64,000 bases of DNA from Acidobacteriota bacterium (GCA_016871195.1 VFZN01000004.1:174556-238555), one strand, 5' to 3'. Positions 25,701 to 35,546 are shown, numbered from the stretch's first letter. Notes: generated by a model not told the origin, from the sequence alone. Numbers and translations are program-made.

Positions 25701-26573
25701 ATGCTGTCGCCTGTCTCGCTGCTGCTGTCTGTCATGGCAGTCGTGTCGCTGCTGTTTGCCGTCACCTGGTGGCGGGCCTGGCGCGCCAACCAGCCGCCGC
25801 ACGGACGGCCGTCGCTCCTGTTGCTGGGGTTCGGAGCGGTGTCACTGTTCTTCGACACGCTTGGCATCGGCAATTTTGCGCCGACCACGGCGTTTTTCCG
25901 CATCACAAAGCTCGTCAGGGATGAACTCATTCCCGGCACGCTCAACGTCGGTTCGGCGCTGCCGGTGGCCATCGAGGCCTTTGCCTTCATCACCGCCATC
26001 CAGGTCGACCCGACGACGCTGGTGCTGCTGGTGCCAGCGGCCTTCGCTGGTTCCATGCTCGGAGCCAGTGTCGTCTCTCGGATGCCGGTGCGTCCCATCC
26101 AAATCGGGATGGGCGTGGCGCTGCTTGTCGGGGCCTTCTTCATGACGGCCACGAATCTGGGCCTGTTCCAGGGCGGCGGCGAGGCTATCGGCTTCACCGG
26201 GACCAGCCTGATGGCCGCCACGGCCTTCAATTTCCTGCTCGGCTGCCTGAATGCGCTGGGGATCGGCAACTATGCGCCGGGTCTGCTGGCCTTCACGTTT
26301 CTGGGGCTCAATCCGCGATCAGCTTTCCCGATTGTCATGGGAACAGCCGCGTACATGCAGGCCGGCTGCGGTATCAGGTTCGTGAAGACGGGCCGCTTCG
26401 ATGGCACGGCCGCACTGGCGATGACGCTGGCCGGCATTCCCGGCGTGCTCGTGGCCGCGTATGTCGTCAAGTCGCTGCCACTCGACGTGATTCGATGGCT
26501 GGTGGTGATCGTGGTGACCTATGCATCGGTGTCTATGTTGTCCGCAGCACGCCGCAGCGCGTCGGCGTCATGA
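25701..26573 (+). CDS. TauE/SafE family membrane transporter
   Basis: A 290-aa integral membrane protein with about eight predicted helices. The two halves share the family repeat motif: LGIGNFAPTTAFF near residue 53 and LGIGNYAPGLLAF near residue 190. The family exports or imports small anions such as sulfite, sulfoacetate or organic sulfonates; the substrate here is unknown. ATG 25701 has TCAGGA upstream; GTG 25695 is an alternative. It is followed after 18 bases by the split-barrel flavoprotein gene, so the two form an operon divergent from the MocR regulator. Confidence 0.85.
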   Translation: MLSPVSLLLSVMAVVSLLFAVTWWRAWRANQPPHGRPSLLLLGFGAVSLFFDTLGIGNFAPTTAFFRITKLVRDELIPGTLNVGSALPVAIEAFAFITAIQVDPTTLVLLVPAAFAGSMLGASVVSRMPVRPIQIGMGVALLVGAFFMTATNLGLFQGGGEAIGFTGTSLMAATAFNFLLGCLNALGIGNYAPGLLAFTFLGLNPRSAFPIVMGTAAYMQAGCGIRFVKTGRFDGTAALAMTLAGIPGVLVAAYVVKSLPLDVIRWLVVIVVTYASVSMLSAARRSASAS

Positions 26574-26591
26574 TCGGGAAAAGGAGATGAG

Positions 26592-27296
26592 ATGACTGCC
26601 CCTGCACAACCGACCCCGTTTCCCGTCTCGCCGCGGACACGCGCGCGGCGGATGCCCGAGCGCGTGAGCCACATCGATGCCGAGGTTTACCGCATTCTCG
26701 ATGCCGCCATGCTCTGCCACATCGCCTATGTCGTGGAGGGGCAGCCCTACTGCACACCCACCATTCATTGGCGTGTCGGTGATCGCCTCTACTGGCATGG
26801 GTCGAGCGCGAGCCGCATGCTGCGATCGCAGCACGATCAGCTGCCGGTCTGCCTCACGGTGTCGCACCTTGATGGCCTGGTGCTGGCCCGGTGCGGCTTC
26901 AATCATTCCGTCAATTACCGCGCAGCCATGTGCTTCGGCACGGCTGCGGCCGTCGAGGATGCCGACGAAAAAGCCCGGGCGCTGCACGTGATGCTCGAGC
27001 GGTTCTATCCCGGGCGCGACGCCGCACTGCGGCCCATCACCCCCCCGGAACTCAAGGCCACCAGCGTTGTCGGCATGACCATCGACGAAGCCTCGGCCAA
27101 GGTGCGCGCCAAGATGAATGCGGATCACCCCGAGGACATCAGTGTCCCCGTGTGGGCGGGTGTCGTGCCTGTGCAGACGGTGATTGGCGAGTGGCAGCCG
27201 TGTCCGCACAACGTGCCCGATGCGCATCGCGAGGGGCTGGAATCGTATGCGCCCGGGGCGCGGCTCGACGAGGTGTTTACGCGCCTCGCGCGCTGA
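26592..27296 (+). CDS. pyridoxamine-phosphate-oxidase-like split-barrel flavoprotein
   Basis: A 234-aa protein of the FMN-binding split-barrel superfamily, closest in look to the NimA/COG3467 group rather than true PdxH. Landmarks are ILDAAMLCHIAYVVEGQPY (first barrel strands), PTIHWRVGDRLYWHGSSASR (FMN phosphate region) and NHSVNYRAAMCFG. It may reduce a nitro compound or bind flavin or heme; its pairing with a PLP-sensing regulator hints at a link to vitamin B6 or amine metabolism (inference). AAGGAGA sits five bases before ATG 26592. Confidence 0.82.
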   Translation: MTAPAQPTPFPVSPRTRARRMPERVSHIDAEVYRILDAAMLCHIAYVVEGQPYCTPTIHWRVGDRLYWHGSSASRMLRSQHDQLPVCLTVSHLDGLVLARCGFNHSVNYRAAMCFGTAAAVEDADEKARALHVMLERFYPGRDAALRPITPPELKATSVVGMTIDEASAKVRAKMNADHPEDISVPVWAGVVPVQTVIGEWQPCPHNVPDAHREGLESYAPGARLDEVFTRLAR

Positions 27297-27302
27297 CCCG
27301 CG

Positions 27303-28910
27303 TCAGGGAGCCTGACGCCGGCGATAGACCGAAAAGTTGGGCCCTGGGTGCGTCGTCGTGGAAAAGCCGGCGTACGGTACAAAGAACGCATCCTGCCGGT
27401 CGTAGAGGGTCGGTCCATCGCGGTGACCGCGGATGACATGCACCAGGTCATACCCTTCCTCGAGCATGGCGACGGCCTCGGGCTGGGGCACACTCACCGG
27501 CAGCGGCGATTCCTGCATGATGATCCATGCGGGGCGCGTATCGGCAGAGGGACCGCGGGCCACAAACCGCAGGCGGTCGCGGTCCCATGTCCACAGCGCC
27601 CACTCGCGCCAGCGCACCGGCTGCGGATGGCCATAGCGCGACCCCGCCAGCAGGACAGATGTGTTGGCTGGCAGCGTGGCATCCATCCAGTGGGCCAGGG
27701 TGACGCGGGTGTCTTCCCGCGCGAGGATGCGCACGAACGACACACTCGACCATGCCGTCGGGGCCGCCAGGGCGATCACCATCGCCGTGGCGAGGGCCAT
27801 CGCCTGCGGATGACGCATGTGCTTCGAGAGCCGTGTGGCGACCTGCGCCACCAGCCACCCGGCGGTGATGCAGAGGAACGGCACGACAGGCAGCATGTAG
27901 CGGACAAACACATTGCGCGAGGAACCGGCGACCGCGAACATCGCCAGGGGAAACACCGTGACCAACGCGCCGAGTCGCGGACTGGTCACCAGCAGGCCGA
28001 CGAGACCGATGAGGCCCGCGCCGAGCAGCGGCCAGCCCAGGCCCCAGCGCAGTGATGTGGTGAGGTGATACGTCCACCCGTTGTCGATGTCGCGCGTCAT
28101 GCCCGTCGACATGGACGACTGCAGCAGTTCCATGGCTTCGCGGAACTTCGGATATTCAAGGAACACGAACGGCGCCGCCAGCACAAAGGCCAGCGTGCCG
28201 GCGACCCCGTAGCGCCACACGCGGCGGGTGATCAGGGGGATGCGCGCGGAGGCGTGTGCAGGCTGCAGCAGGCTGAACGGCAGCGCGGCGGCGACGAGAA
28301 TGCCGTTGTATTTGGTGGCAGCCGCCAGTCCGGCCCAGAGTCCGGCGCGCGTGTCTGCTTCGGGCGTGTGGTCGTCGGCCTGCAGCAGCGCATGCACCGA
28401 GGCCAGGGCCAGCATGATCATCGTGACGTCGGTAGTGCCATAGTGCGAGTCGCGCACGTGGAGAAACGCCACAGCGAGCAGGGCCGCGGCCGCCAGACCG
28501 GCCACGTCGCCGGCCAGGCGCCGGGCGATGCGCGCCACCAGCCACACAGAGAGCACGCCGCTTACGACCGAGATGCTGCGCGACATCAGGAAGAACGGTG
28601 GCCAGTGCGTGGGCCAGCTGCGCACGAAGTCACCGAAGGAGGCGAACCAGCCGAGGGCCACGCCACAGAGCGCGTAGACGCTGTACACAAGCGTCTCGAC
28701 GAACATGAAGAACGTCGGATAGTCGTAGAACCGCGGCGACGGGATGCCTGACAGGAACTTCAGCGCCACATCGATGACGGTCGTCTCATCGGGGCGTGCC
28801 TGTGTGTAGGGCAGGCCGAACCAGACCCCGTAGATCCGCAACGCTGCGGCGACGGCGATGATGACGGCGAGGGTGTGCCTGGTGCGGCGGGTCATCGGAC
28901 TGGCAGACAT
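27303..28910 (-). CDS. GT-C type membrane glycosyltransferase (GT39/ArnT-like)
   Basis: A 535-aa polytopic membrane protein with about ten to eleven helices. The N-terminal loop has PYTQARPDETTVID, an acidic motif in the first extracytoplasmic loop like the catalytic DE/DD of PMT/ArnT enzymes that use polyprenyl-phosphate sugars. LHVRDSHYGTTDVTMIMLAL further on is typical of this group. The last roughly 120 residues are soluble and periplasmic. It follows another GT-C-like gene by 13 bases on the same strand. Acceptor (lipid, protein or glycan) is unknown. ATG 28910 is chosen to avoid overlap; ATG 28895 is possible. Confidence 0.78.
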   Translation of the reverse strand: MSASPMTRRTRHTLAVIIAVAAALRIYGVWFGLPYTQARPDETTVIDVALKFLSGIPSPRFYDYPTFFMFVETLVYSVYALCGVALGWFASFGDFVRSWPTHWPPFFLMSRSISVVSGVLSVWLVARIARRLAGDVAGLAAAALLAVAFLHVRDSHYGTTDVTMIMLALASVHALLQADDHTPEADTRAGLWAGLAAATKYNGILVAAALPFSLLQPAHASARIPLITRRVWRYGVAGTLAFVLAAPFVFLEYPKFREAMELLQSSMSTGMTRDIDNGWTYHLTTSLRWGLGWPLLGAGLIGLVGLLVTSPRLGALVTVFPLAMFAVAGSSRNVFVRYMLPVVPFLCITAGWLVAQVATRLSKHMRHPQAMALATAMVIALAAPTAWSSVSFVRILAREDTRVTLAHWMDATLPANTSVLLAGSRYGHPQPVRWREWALWTWDRDRLRFVARGPSADTRPAWIIMQESPLPVSVPQPEAVAMLEEGYDLVHVIRGHRDGPTLYDRQDAFFVPYAGFSTTTHPGPNFSVYRRRQAP

Positions 28911-28923
28911 CGCGGGCAGGGGC

Positions 28924-30519
28924 CTATGGCACCTTGACGATGCGGATGGTGCCCGATTCGGCATAGGTCTGCAAATCGGTACGGCCATCGATGGCTGCAC
29001 GCATCGTGGGCGCCAGGCTGTCAAGATGCAGCACCACGTGGGAAATGCCCAGTGAGCGGAGCATGTCGAATGACGCCTGATCGGGGAACTGCGACAGCGT
29101 GGCGTTTGTGACGCGGTACGAGCGTGGTGTCAGTCCGCTGTAGCCGTTGACCAGAGGCTTCCAGTGCCGCGTGGCATTGAGCATGTAGTCGGCATTGATG
29201 TGAATGAAGACGATCGACGGGTGAGGCAGTTCGACGACACCGGTGACCTCGGGGGCGGCGAGGGTGTCGTAGATGCGGTTGATGCCGTCGAAGCGCGTGA
29301 GGCCAAGCGGGGCGCGCAGGGCCTCAGCCGACACGAGCAGCAGTGCTGCCGCAGCGACCGCCTGGCGGAGTGATGCCCGTGTGATGTGCTGGCGCAGTGA
29401 TGCGAGCCCGAAGCCGGCCAGCAGCGCCAGGCCGGCGAGGCCGAGCTGCCCGAAGCGGGCGGCACCGCGTATGGCCCCGAGCAGGGGGAAGGCCTGGTAC
29501 AGCGTCGCATAGCCGGGCAGTGCCGGTCCGAAGGACAGCGCGATCCCGGTGACGGCGACGGCGAACGCCATGCGCGCGCGGGGATTGCTGCGCAGCGGAC
29601 CGCCCACCAGGGCCACCACGCACAGCAGCAGCACGGTGACGCCGGGGAACAGGGCATCGCGCCAGAAGAACGGCTTGCTCCACGTGTCGTAGTGCAGGCG
29701 TCCTCCCGTCGAGAGCCAGGCCTGAGGCACAGCCGAGAAACGGGCGACTTCGGTCAGCGTGCGGGTGGTCTGCTGCAGTGCACTGGCCTGCTGATAGGGC
29801 CAGAGCATCGGCAGGCACAGCGCCAGGGCAAGGACCCCGGCGAGCAGCGCCGCAGGTCCCCAGGTGCGCAGGCGCCGCAGGGCATCGGGGCGTGCCAGCG
29901 TGGCGGCGATGAGGCCGAGGCTGGTGAAGGTGAGGAAGTAGATGGACGAGTACGCCTGCAGCACAAACCACAGAGTCAGTTGCAGGGCGTGACGGAGGCG
30001 TGGTTCACGGAAAAGCTGATCGAGGGCGAACAGCGCCAGCGGGAAGAACGCAAAATATTGCGCCTGAATGTGGGCGAGGCGTGTCAGCGTGTTGGCGTTG
30101 AAGGCCAGCGCGGTGCCGGCCAGCAGGCCGGCCCATCGATCGCCGGTCCAGCGGGTCATGACGACGCTGGTGGTGTAGCCGGTCAGCGCGAAACCGCCTA
30201 TGAACAGCAGGTTGTGCACCAGCACGGGTGACCAGCCGGCCCACTGCAGGGGCAGCCCGAGCAGGGCGGGCACCAGCAGGTTCTCTGAGAATGCCAGCGC
30301 GTAGCGGTCGGGGAAAAAGATGGGCGGCTGAAACAGCGAGAGCGGGTCGGTGCGCAGCGCGTGTGCGACCCAGGCGAGGATCCACTCGTTCAGGACGGCA
30401 TCGCCGTTGTCATTGCGGGTGAGCGTGCCGGGACTGCTGGCCATGGGCCAGGTGTGGACGATGGCCAGCAGCAGAAAGTAGAGGGGACCCAGAAAACGCG
30501 CCACGCAGGCGTTCAGCAT
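28924..30519 (-). CDS. polytopic membrane protein, GT-C/YfhO-like
   Basis: A 531-aa membrane protein with about ten to twelve helices and a C-terminal soluble domain of about 120 residues. The first loop holds TRNDNGDAVLNEWILAWVAH, an acidic motif after helix 1 where GT-C enzymes keep catalytic residues. LAFNANTLTRLAHIQAQYFA is typical of hypothetical membrane glycosyltransferases in Acidobacteriota. It is probably a sugar transferase for surface glycans, working with the downstream GT39-like protein. ATG 30519 is preferred to the frame start at 30543, by hydropathy. Confidence 0.65.
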   Translation of the reverse strand: MLNACVARFLGPLYFLLLAIVHTWPMASSPGTLTRNDNGDAVLNEWILAWVAHALRTDPLSLFQPPIFFPDRYALAFSENLLVPALLGLPLQWAGWSPVLVHNLLFIGGFALTGYTTSVVMTRWTGDRWAGLLAGTALAFNANTLTRLAHIQAQYFAFFPLALFALDQLFREPRLRHALQLTLWFVLQAYSSIYFLTFTSLGLIAATLARPDALRRLRTWGPAALLAGVLALALCLPMLWPYQQASALQQTTRTLTEVARFSAVPQAWLSTGGRLHYDTWSKPFFWRDALFPGVTVLLLCVVALVGGPLRSNPRARMAFAVAVTGIALSFGPALPGYATLYQAFPLLGAIRGAARFGQLGLAGLALLAGFGLASLRQHITRASLRQAVAAAALLLVSAEALRAPLGLTRFDGINRIYDTLAAPEVTGVVELPHPSIVFIHINADYMLNATRHWKPLVNGYSGLTPRSYRVTNATLSQFPDQASFDMLRSLGISHVVLHLDSLAPTMRAAIDGRTDLQTYAESGTIRIVKVP

Positions 30520-30610
30520 AGGCGCGCCGTGCGCCGCTGGCAAGCGGCGGGGAAGAAACGCCGTGAACTGGGGAGGGGGCGGCTGTGGGCTCTGCCGGGG
30601 GGCGAGGCCT

Positions 30611-30643
30611 GAGGCCCGGGTTCCTGGAAGGAACCCGGACCTC
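30611..30643 (-). terminator. strong stem-loop after TonB receptor gene
   Basis: CCGGGTTCC and GGAACCCGG pair perfectly around TGGAA, extended by GAGG/CCTC after one mismatch. It begins 12 bases past the TonB receptor stop on the minus strand. No T run is present. Confidence 0.65.
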
Positions 30644-30654
30644 GGCTGGTGCGG

Positions 30655-33600
30655 TTAAAACGCGAACTTGAGCGCGAAGCGAATCACGCGCGGTCCCTGG
30701 AACGAGTTGGCCATGCCATAGGCGCTGTTCTTGCGCTGCGGCGCGGTCGGGTCATTCAGGTAAGTGTTGAACTGCGACACGATGCCGCTGGTCAGGATGT
30801 AGTTCAGCGCGGCCGGTTCATCGGTCACTGGCAGCTTGAGGGTGCTGATGCTGGGATTGACACCCGCAGGCGTGTTGAAGAGGCCGAGCACATTTGCTTC
30901 GTCGAAGAGGTTCAGGGCGTTGACCTCGATGGTCATCGTGCGGTTGGCCGACAGGCGCACACGGTGCGAGAGCATCAGGTCGGTGTTTGTGAACATCGGT
31001 GTGCGGCCCAGGTCGCCGCGCCCGTTGAGAATCGAGGCCGCGTAGAGGGTGTAGAAGCTGGTCTGCGGCGTGCCCGACTGGGCCGTGGTGAATACCGCCA
31101 CATTGGTCAGCTGCTTGTCGCCGCTGCCCCACGGGATCTGATACGAGCCGAAGGCGTTGAACACGTGGGGACGATCGGTTGCCAGGCGGCCGTTGTCCGG
31201 GGTGCCTGCGGCGGTGAAGCCGAGGTGCGGCAGGTCGAAGAAGCGGTTCACACCGGGCGAGGTGCGGCCGGCTTCGTCCGAGCTGGCCAGACCTGAGTAG
31301 TTGCCGAAGAGGCGGCTCAGGGTGTAGGCCAGGTTGAACTGCAGGTTGTTCGACAGCCGCCGATCAAACTTGATTTCGAGCGCGTCGTACTTGCGCTCGG
31401 GTTTGGTCGTCTTGGCATAGCCGAAGAGCTTGGCGGTGGCGGCATGCAGGCCCTCGCCCGGGTTGCCGATGATGTAGGCTTCGCTGCCGTCGGCCGTCGG
31501 GAAGCCGGCGTCTTCGATGGCGTGGTCCACCTGCTTGTGCGTGTAGCGCACGCTCAGGATGTAGCGGTCCGACAGGGCGCGTTCGAGGCCGGCGCTCCAC
31601 TCGGTCTGGGTGAAGGGTTTGAGGTCGGGGTCAACCTTGCCCGTATAGATGTCCGCGTTCGGGTCGTTCGACGCGATGCGGTAGTCGTACTGGCAGCGGG
31701 TCAGGCCGGTGCTGCCGACGATGGGGCACTTGCCGCCCAGGACGTCCTTGTTGTTGCCGAGGATGCGGGCGTAGGTGTAGTAGTCAAAGTTCGGGTTACC
31801 GGGCATGATTTCGAAGAAATCGACCCGGTAGAAGTCGCCGCCGAACGACCCGCGCGGCAGTTCGAACTTGAGCCGGTCCTGGAACCGGTTGAAGCTGGCG
31901 ATGGCCTTCGTGCGGCCGTCCCCTGTGATGTCATAGGCGATGCCCAGCCGGGGCACCAGCTTGTCGAGGAACCCGAAGTTGATCGGGGGCGCGTAGCCGT
32001 TGAACGAGGGCAGGTCTTCCTTTTCCGCGCGCAGCCCGGCGTTGATGGTGAGCCGCGTGGTGGGCTGCCACCGATCCTGGATGTAGATCGACTGCGCGGT
32101 GTTGCTGGCCTTGCCGAGCGTGCCGAAGCGGATCAGCTGGCCGGCGCCGATCGAGCCCGGCGTGACCGCGTCGGCGCGGCCCGTCAGGTCGTTGATGCCA
32201 TAGCCGTAGTACAGGTCGACACGGCCGAGGTCGGCATAGCCGGTGTCGACGCCGTTGGTGACGCGCGAGAACTGGTGGCCGACCTTCACTTCGTGGCGGC
32301 CGCCTCCATCGAGCAGCCAGCTGAGGCTCGAGTCGACGCTGACGCGCTCCGAGCTGTCTTCGGTGCGCTGGCTGTTGCCGCCCGGCAGGTTGTCATACCC
32401 GAGGGCGCAGCCGGCCGACCCCGGCGGGGCCAGCCCGACGCAGCGGACGCGGGTGAAGTCGGGAATCATCTTCGAGTTGAGCAGCTCGTTGAGGTAGCCG
32501 CGGGCAACGCGCACCGAGGCGACCGTCCGGCCGCTGGCCGGCGTCCATGTGGCGGCGGCCGACATGTTCATGCCGTCCTGCTTGCCGCCCTGCTGCGAGG
32601 TCAGGGCGTTGCCGCGCAGCAGCCCCGTGCTGCCGCCGAAGTTGGCCGACGGCACTGCGCCGCCAATGGAAAGCTGGCCCTGCGGGAAGACGCCGTCTTC
32701 GATGTAGGGATTCCACGTGTAGGTGCCCGTCAGGCGAAGCGTGTTCGTGGGCTGATAGTCGACGCGTCCCTGCAGGTACTGACCCGTCCGGCGGCGGTTG
32801 TAGGTCTCCTGTGCCGTCTGGGTGCGGGTACGCGGGTCGGCCGTGAAGTACTGGGTCGTCCGCTCGTCGTCGAAGATCTGCGGCGAGTAGCTGGCAAAGA
32901 AGAATGCTTTGTTCTTCGCAATCGGCCCGCCGATGGCCAGCAGGGGATAGTAGGCATTGCGGGTGTCCCTCTTCGGCTGCAGATATTCATTGATCTGCAC
33001 GAACGCGGCTCCGGTGCCGCTGCGGTACGCATTTAGGACCTGACGCGGGTCGCCTTGGAGCGACGAGGGCTCCCACTGCATGCCGAGGTTGCCGCGGAAC
33101 GCGTTGGTGCCGCTGCGGGTGACGACACTGATGACGCCGCCGGTGGCGCCGCCGAACTCGGCGTTGAACCCGCTGGTCTTGATCTGAATGTCTTCAATCA
33201 GTTCAAACGGCAGGTTGTTGTTGGTGTTCAGGACGCCGGTGCGGAAGTTCGAGGTCTCGAGACCGTCGAGGACGAACGAGTTCTCCGACCCGCTGGCTCC
33301 GTCGATCTGGAACTGCCCGCTGAGCGGTTCGGCACGTGTCGAGGGGGCCAGCTTGAACAGGCTGCTCATGTTCGTGCCCTTGGGCAGGGTATCGATGAGC
33401 GCCGCAGAGACGTTCGTCTGGATCGTGGTCTGCGCGGTGTCGATGACGGCCGCCGTCGCGGTGACCGTGACCTGCTCGCTGATCCCGCCAGCTTTCAGGG
33501 CCACATCAAATGGGCGTCGTCCGGCCGATGGACACCACGAGGCCTTCCGCCACCTGCGGGGCGAAGCCTGACAGCGTGGCGGTGATGCGATAGGTGCCGG

Positions 33601-33820
33601 GAGGCACGGCGGCAAACAGGAACTGGCCGTTGCCATCACTTACCTCGAACCGGTTGACCACGCCGCCCTGGAGCGCAATGGTCGCCCCGGGGATGACGCC
33701 GCCGGATGAATCCTTGACGGTGCCCGAGACGGCCCCGGTGGTTTCCTGTGCCGAGGCCATGGACCCACTACCTGCCAGCAGGATGGCCAGCAGTGCAGCC
33801 CAGATACGACTGACTCTCAT
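30655..33820 (-). pseudogene. TonB-dependent receptor (Oar-like) interrupted by one extra base
   Basis: Outer-membrane importer of the Oar-like class; the repaired protein would be 1054 aa. The first frame (ATG 33820, GGAGGGAG upstream) encodes a signal peptide and a carboxypeptidase-regulatory-like domain (SGTVKDSSGGVIPGATIAL), then stops at 33506-33508. The second frame resumes exactly at PFDVALKAGGISEQVTVTA, followed by a plug domain (TLPKGTNMSSLFKLAPST, NSFVLDGLE, VVTRSGTN) and a beta-barrel ending in FALKFAF. Removing one C from the CCC at 33512-33514 joins them as VVSIGRTTPFDVALK. This is either a sequencing or assembly indel or a recent inactivation. The rest shows no decay, which favours an error or a very young mutation. 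Confidence 0.88.
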
Positions 33821-33892
33821 AGACGGTCTCCCTCCACAGGGCGTCATGCTCGCCCCAATGGGGTGGACACTAGCACTCTGCGGCAATCGCGT

Positions 33893-33919
33893 TTGTTAAG
33901 TCTTCTTTACACTTAACAA
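33893..33919. promoter_or_regulatory. inverted repeat in divergent promoter
   Basis: TTGTTAAG and CTTAACAA form a perfect 8-bp inverted repeat with an 11-base spacer, inside an AT-rich patch between the TonB receptor (minus) and the NHL protein (plus). The 19-bp centre spacing suits a dimeric regulator. Its identity is unknown. Confidence 0.5.
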
Positions 33920-33965
33920 GCTTCCGCTTTACGAAGACCCGTCACTCGGGGTAGCGCGTCGGCCC

Positions 33966-35171
33966 ATGAACCGACTGTCCCTCGCCGTCGCCCTGACCCT
34001 CTCGGCCCTTGTGGCCGCGCCGGTCTCCACACAGCCGGCTCCACCAGCCGCCGTTCCCGAACTCCCGTTCGAGTCGGTGCCGAATCCCCTGACGCTGCCT
34101 CCCGACGTCCACTTCGGCGAAATCGCCGGCGTGGCGATGAACTCGAAGGGACATCTGTTCGTCTTCTCCCGCGGCAACTCGACCGGACCGGCCTACATGG
34201 CCACCGCCGCGCAGTTGCTCGAGTTCGACAACCGTGGTCGCTTTGTCCGCGAAATCGGCAAAAACCTGTTTGCCTGGTCGTATGCCCACGCCGTGCGCAT
34301 CGACAAGCAGGACAACATCTGGGTTGTCGACAAGGGGTCGAACATGATCCTCAAGCTCAATCCGCAGGGGCGGACCGAGTGGGTGTTCGGCCGCAAGGGC
34401 GAGTCGTCGCATCTCGACGTGCCGCCTGATTACGCGTCGCAGATCGGGCAGATCCTGAAGCGCGCCGGCCTGCCGGTCGAACTGCCCGCCAACAACAATC
34501 CGCGGAACCCCGTGCCCGTGCACCGCGACAATGTGTTCAACCAGCCCACCGACGTGGCGTGGGACAGCAAGGGCAACAGCTACTTCACTGACGGGTATGT
34601 GAACTCGCGCGTGGCCAAGGTGAATGCCAAGGGTGAGTGGATTGCCAGCTGGGGCAGCCTCGGCAAGGGGCCCGGTCAGTTCGATACGCCGCACGGCATC
34701 GCCGTCGGCCCGAACGACGAGATTTTCGTGGCCGACCGCGGCAACCGCCGGATCCAGGTGCTGAACACCGAGGGCCAGTTCCTCCGTGAGTTCATTGTCG
34801 ATGTGCCGGTGGACACCGCGCGCGGCAAGATCACCCACGGCAGCGAGACGCCCAATGCCAAGACCGGTTCGCAGGCCCCTGGGGCCCCCGACGCCCTGTG
34901 CATGACGCCCGGGCCGAATCCAGTACTGTTCATCGGCGACCTCTATCCCAGCCGCATCTACAAGGTGTCGCTCGAAGGCAAGGTGCTGGGGGTGTATGGC
35001 CAGCCCGGTCGCAATCTCGGCGAGTTCGGCTGGATTCACGCCATCGCCTGCCCCTCGGAAGATGAAATCTGGGTGGGTGAGCTCATCAACTGGCGCGTCC
35101 AGAAGCTCGTCACCAAGGGGAAGGGCACTGCCCCCGCCGCTACAGCGGCGGCCCCTGCACGCAAGCCGTAA
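33966..35171 (+). CDS. secreted NHL-repeat beta-propeller, peptidylglycine-lyase-like
   Basis: A 401-aa secreted six-bladed propeller. Signal peptide about residues 1-22. NHL-type units include GVAMNSKGHLFVFSRG, AVRIDKQDNIWVVDKGS, DVAWDSKGNSYFTDGY, GIAVGPNDEIFVADRGNRRI and IHAIACPSEDEIWVGE. The arrangement resembles the peptidyl-alpha-hydroxyglycine alpha-amidating lyase group, although bacterial members have no proven lyase role. The tail is Ala/Pro-rich. It is divergent from the TonB receptor, with a shared 145-base promoter containing an inverted repeat. Confidence 0.8.
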   Translation: MNRLSLAVALTLSALVAAPVSTQPAPPAAVPELPFESVPNPLTLPPDVHFGEIAGVAMNSKGHLFVFSRGNSTGPAYMATAAQLLEFDNRGRFVREIGKNLFAWSYAHAVRIDKQDNIWVVDKGSNMILKLNPQGRTEWVFGRKGESSHLDVPPDYASQIGQILKRAGLPVELPANNNPRNPVPVHRDNVFNQPTDVAWDSKGNSYFTDGYVNSRVAKVNAKGEWIASWGSLGKGPGQFDTPHGIAVGPNDEIFVADRGNRRIQVLNTEGQFLREFIVDVPVDTARGKITHGSETPNAKTGSQAPGAPDALCMTPGPNPVLFIGDLYPSRIYKVSLEGKVLGVYGQPGRNLGEFGWIHAIACPSEDEIWVGELINWRVQKLVTKGKGTAPAATAAAPARKP

Positions 35172-35249
35172 GCGGGTCCGCATCTGCCGAACGGGTGAGT
35201 GGTCCAGTGCGGGCCCTCGCCCGTTCGTGCCCCCTCCAGGTCTGTCACG

Positions 35250-35264
35250 CCCCACCTCGTGGGG
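35250..35264. terminator. short stem-loop downstream of NHL gene
   Basis: CCCCAC and GTGGGG pair around CTC, 79 bases after the NHL stop and before the convergent HTH relic. The stem is small and lacks a T run. Confidence 0.3.
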
Positions 35265-35300
35265 GTCCCGCGCAGCGATCCTGCCGCTGCGGCATCCGGT

Positions 35301-35459
35301 TCACGTCATCAGGCCATTGCGAATGGCGAAGCGCACCAGTTCGCCGGTCGAGTTCAGATTCGGCTTTTCCATCAGGCGACTGCGGTGCGAATCGACCGTG
35401 TGCACGCTAAGGCTCAGCAGCTGGGCGATGTCCTTGTTGGTGCGGCCTTCTGAAATCAA
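35301..35459 (-). pseudogene. relic of a LuxR/NarL-type helix-turn-helix domain
   Basis: Translating the minus strand from 35459 gives 52 residues that match the C-terminal half of a LuxR HTH: LISEGRTNKDIAQLLSLSV, HTVDSHRSRLMEK, then STGELVRFAIRNGLMT and a TGA at 35301-35303. The usual LTxREREVL start of the domain and the entire receiver domain are missing. The upstream sequence changes abruptly to unrelated DNA with an in-frame stop, and no start or ribosome site is present. This is the 3' remnant of a response-regulator gene and explains most of the gap between 35172 and 35546. The rest of that gap holds nothing I recognise beyond a small stem-loop. Confidence 0.75.
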
Positions 35460-35546
35460 GCGGGGCTGCTGCGCTTTTTTGTGATGCTGGAAATCTTCAC
35501 CTCAGGGGCGATTGACACACGGGCGACCGCTGCCGGGTGATGCGTC

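Noticed and set aside
22569..30519. Possible polysaccharide utilisation or glycan-synthesis locus (GH88/105-like hydrolase plus GT-C proteins)
   Set aside because: The genes are separated by unrelated regulators and transporters, with no lyase, flippase or sugar-nucleotide genes, so no locus is supported.
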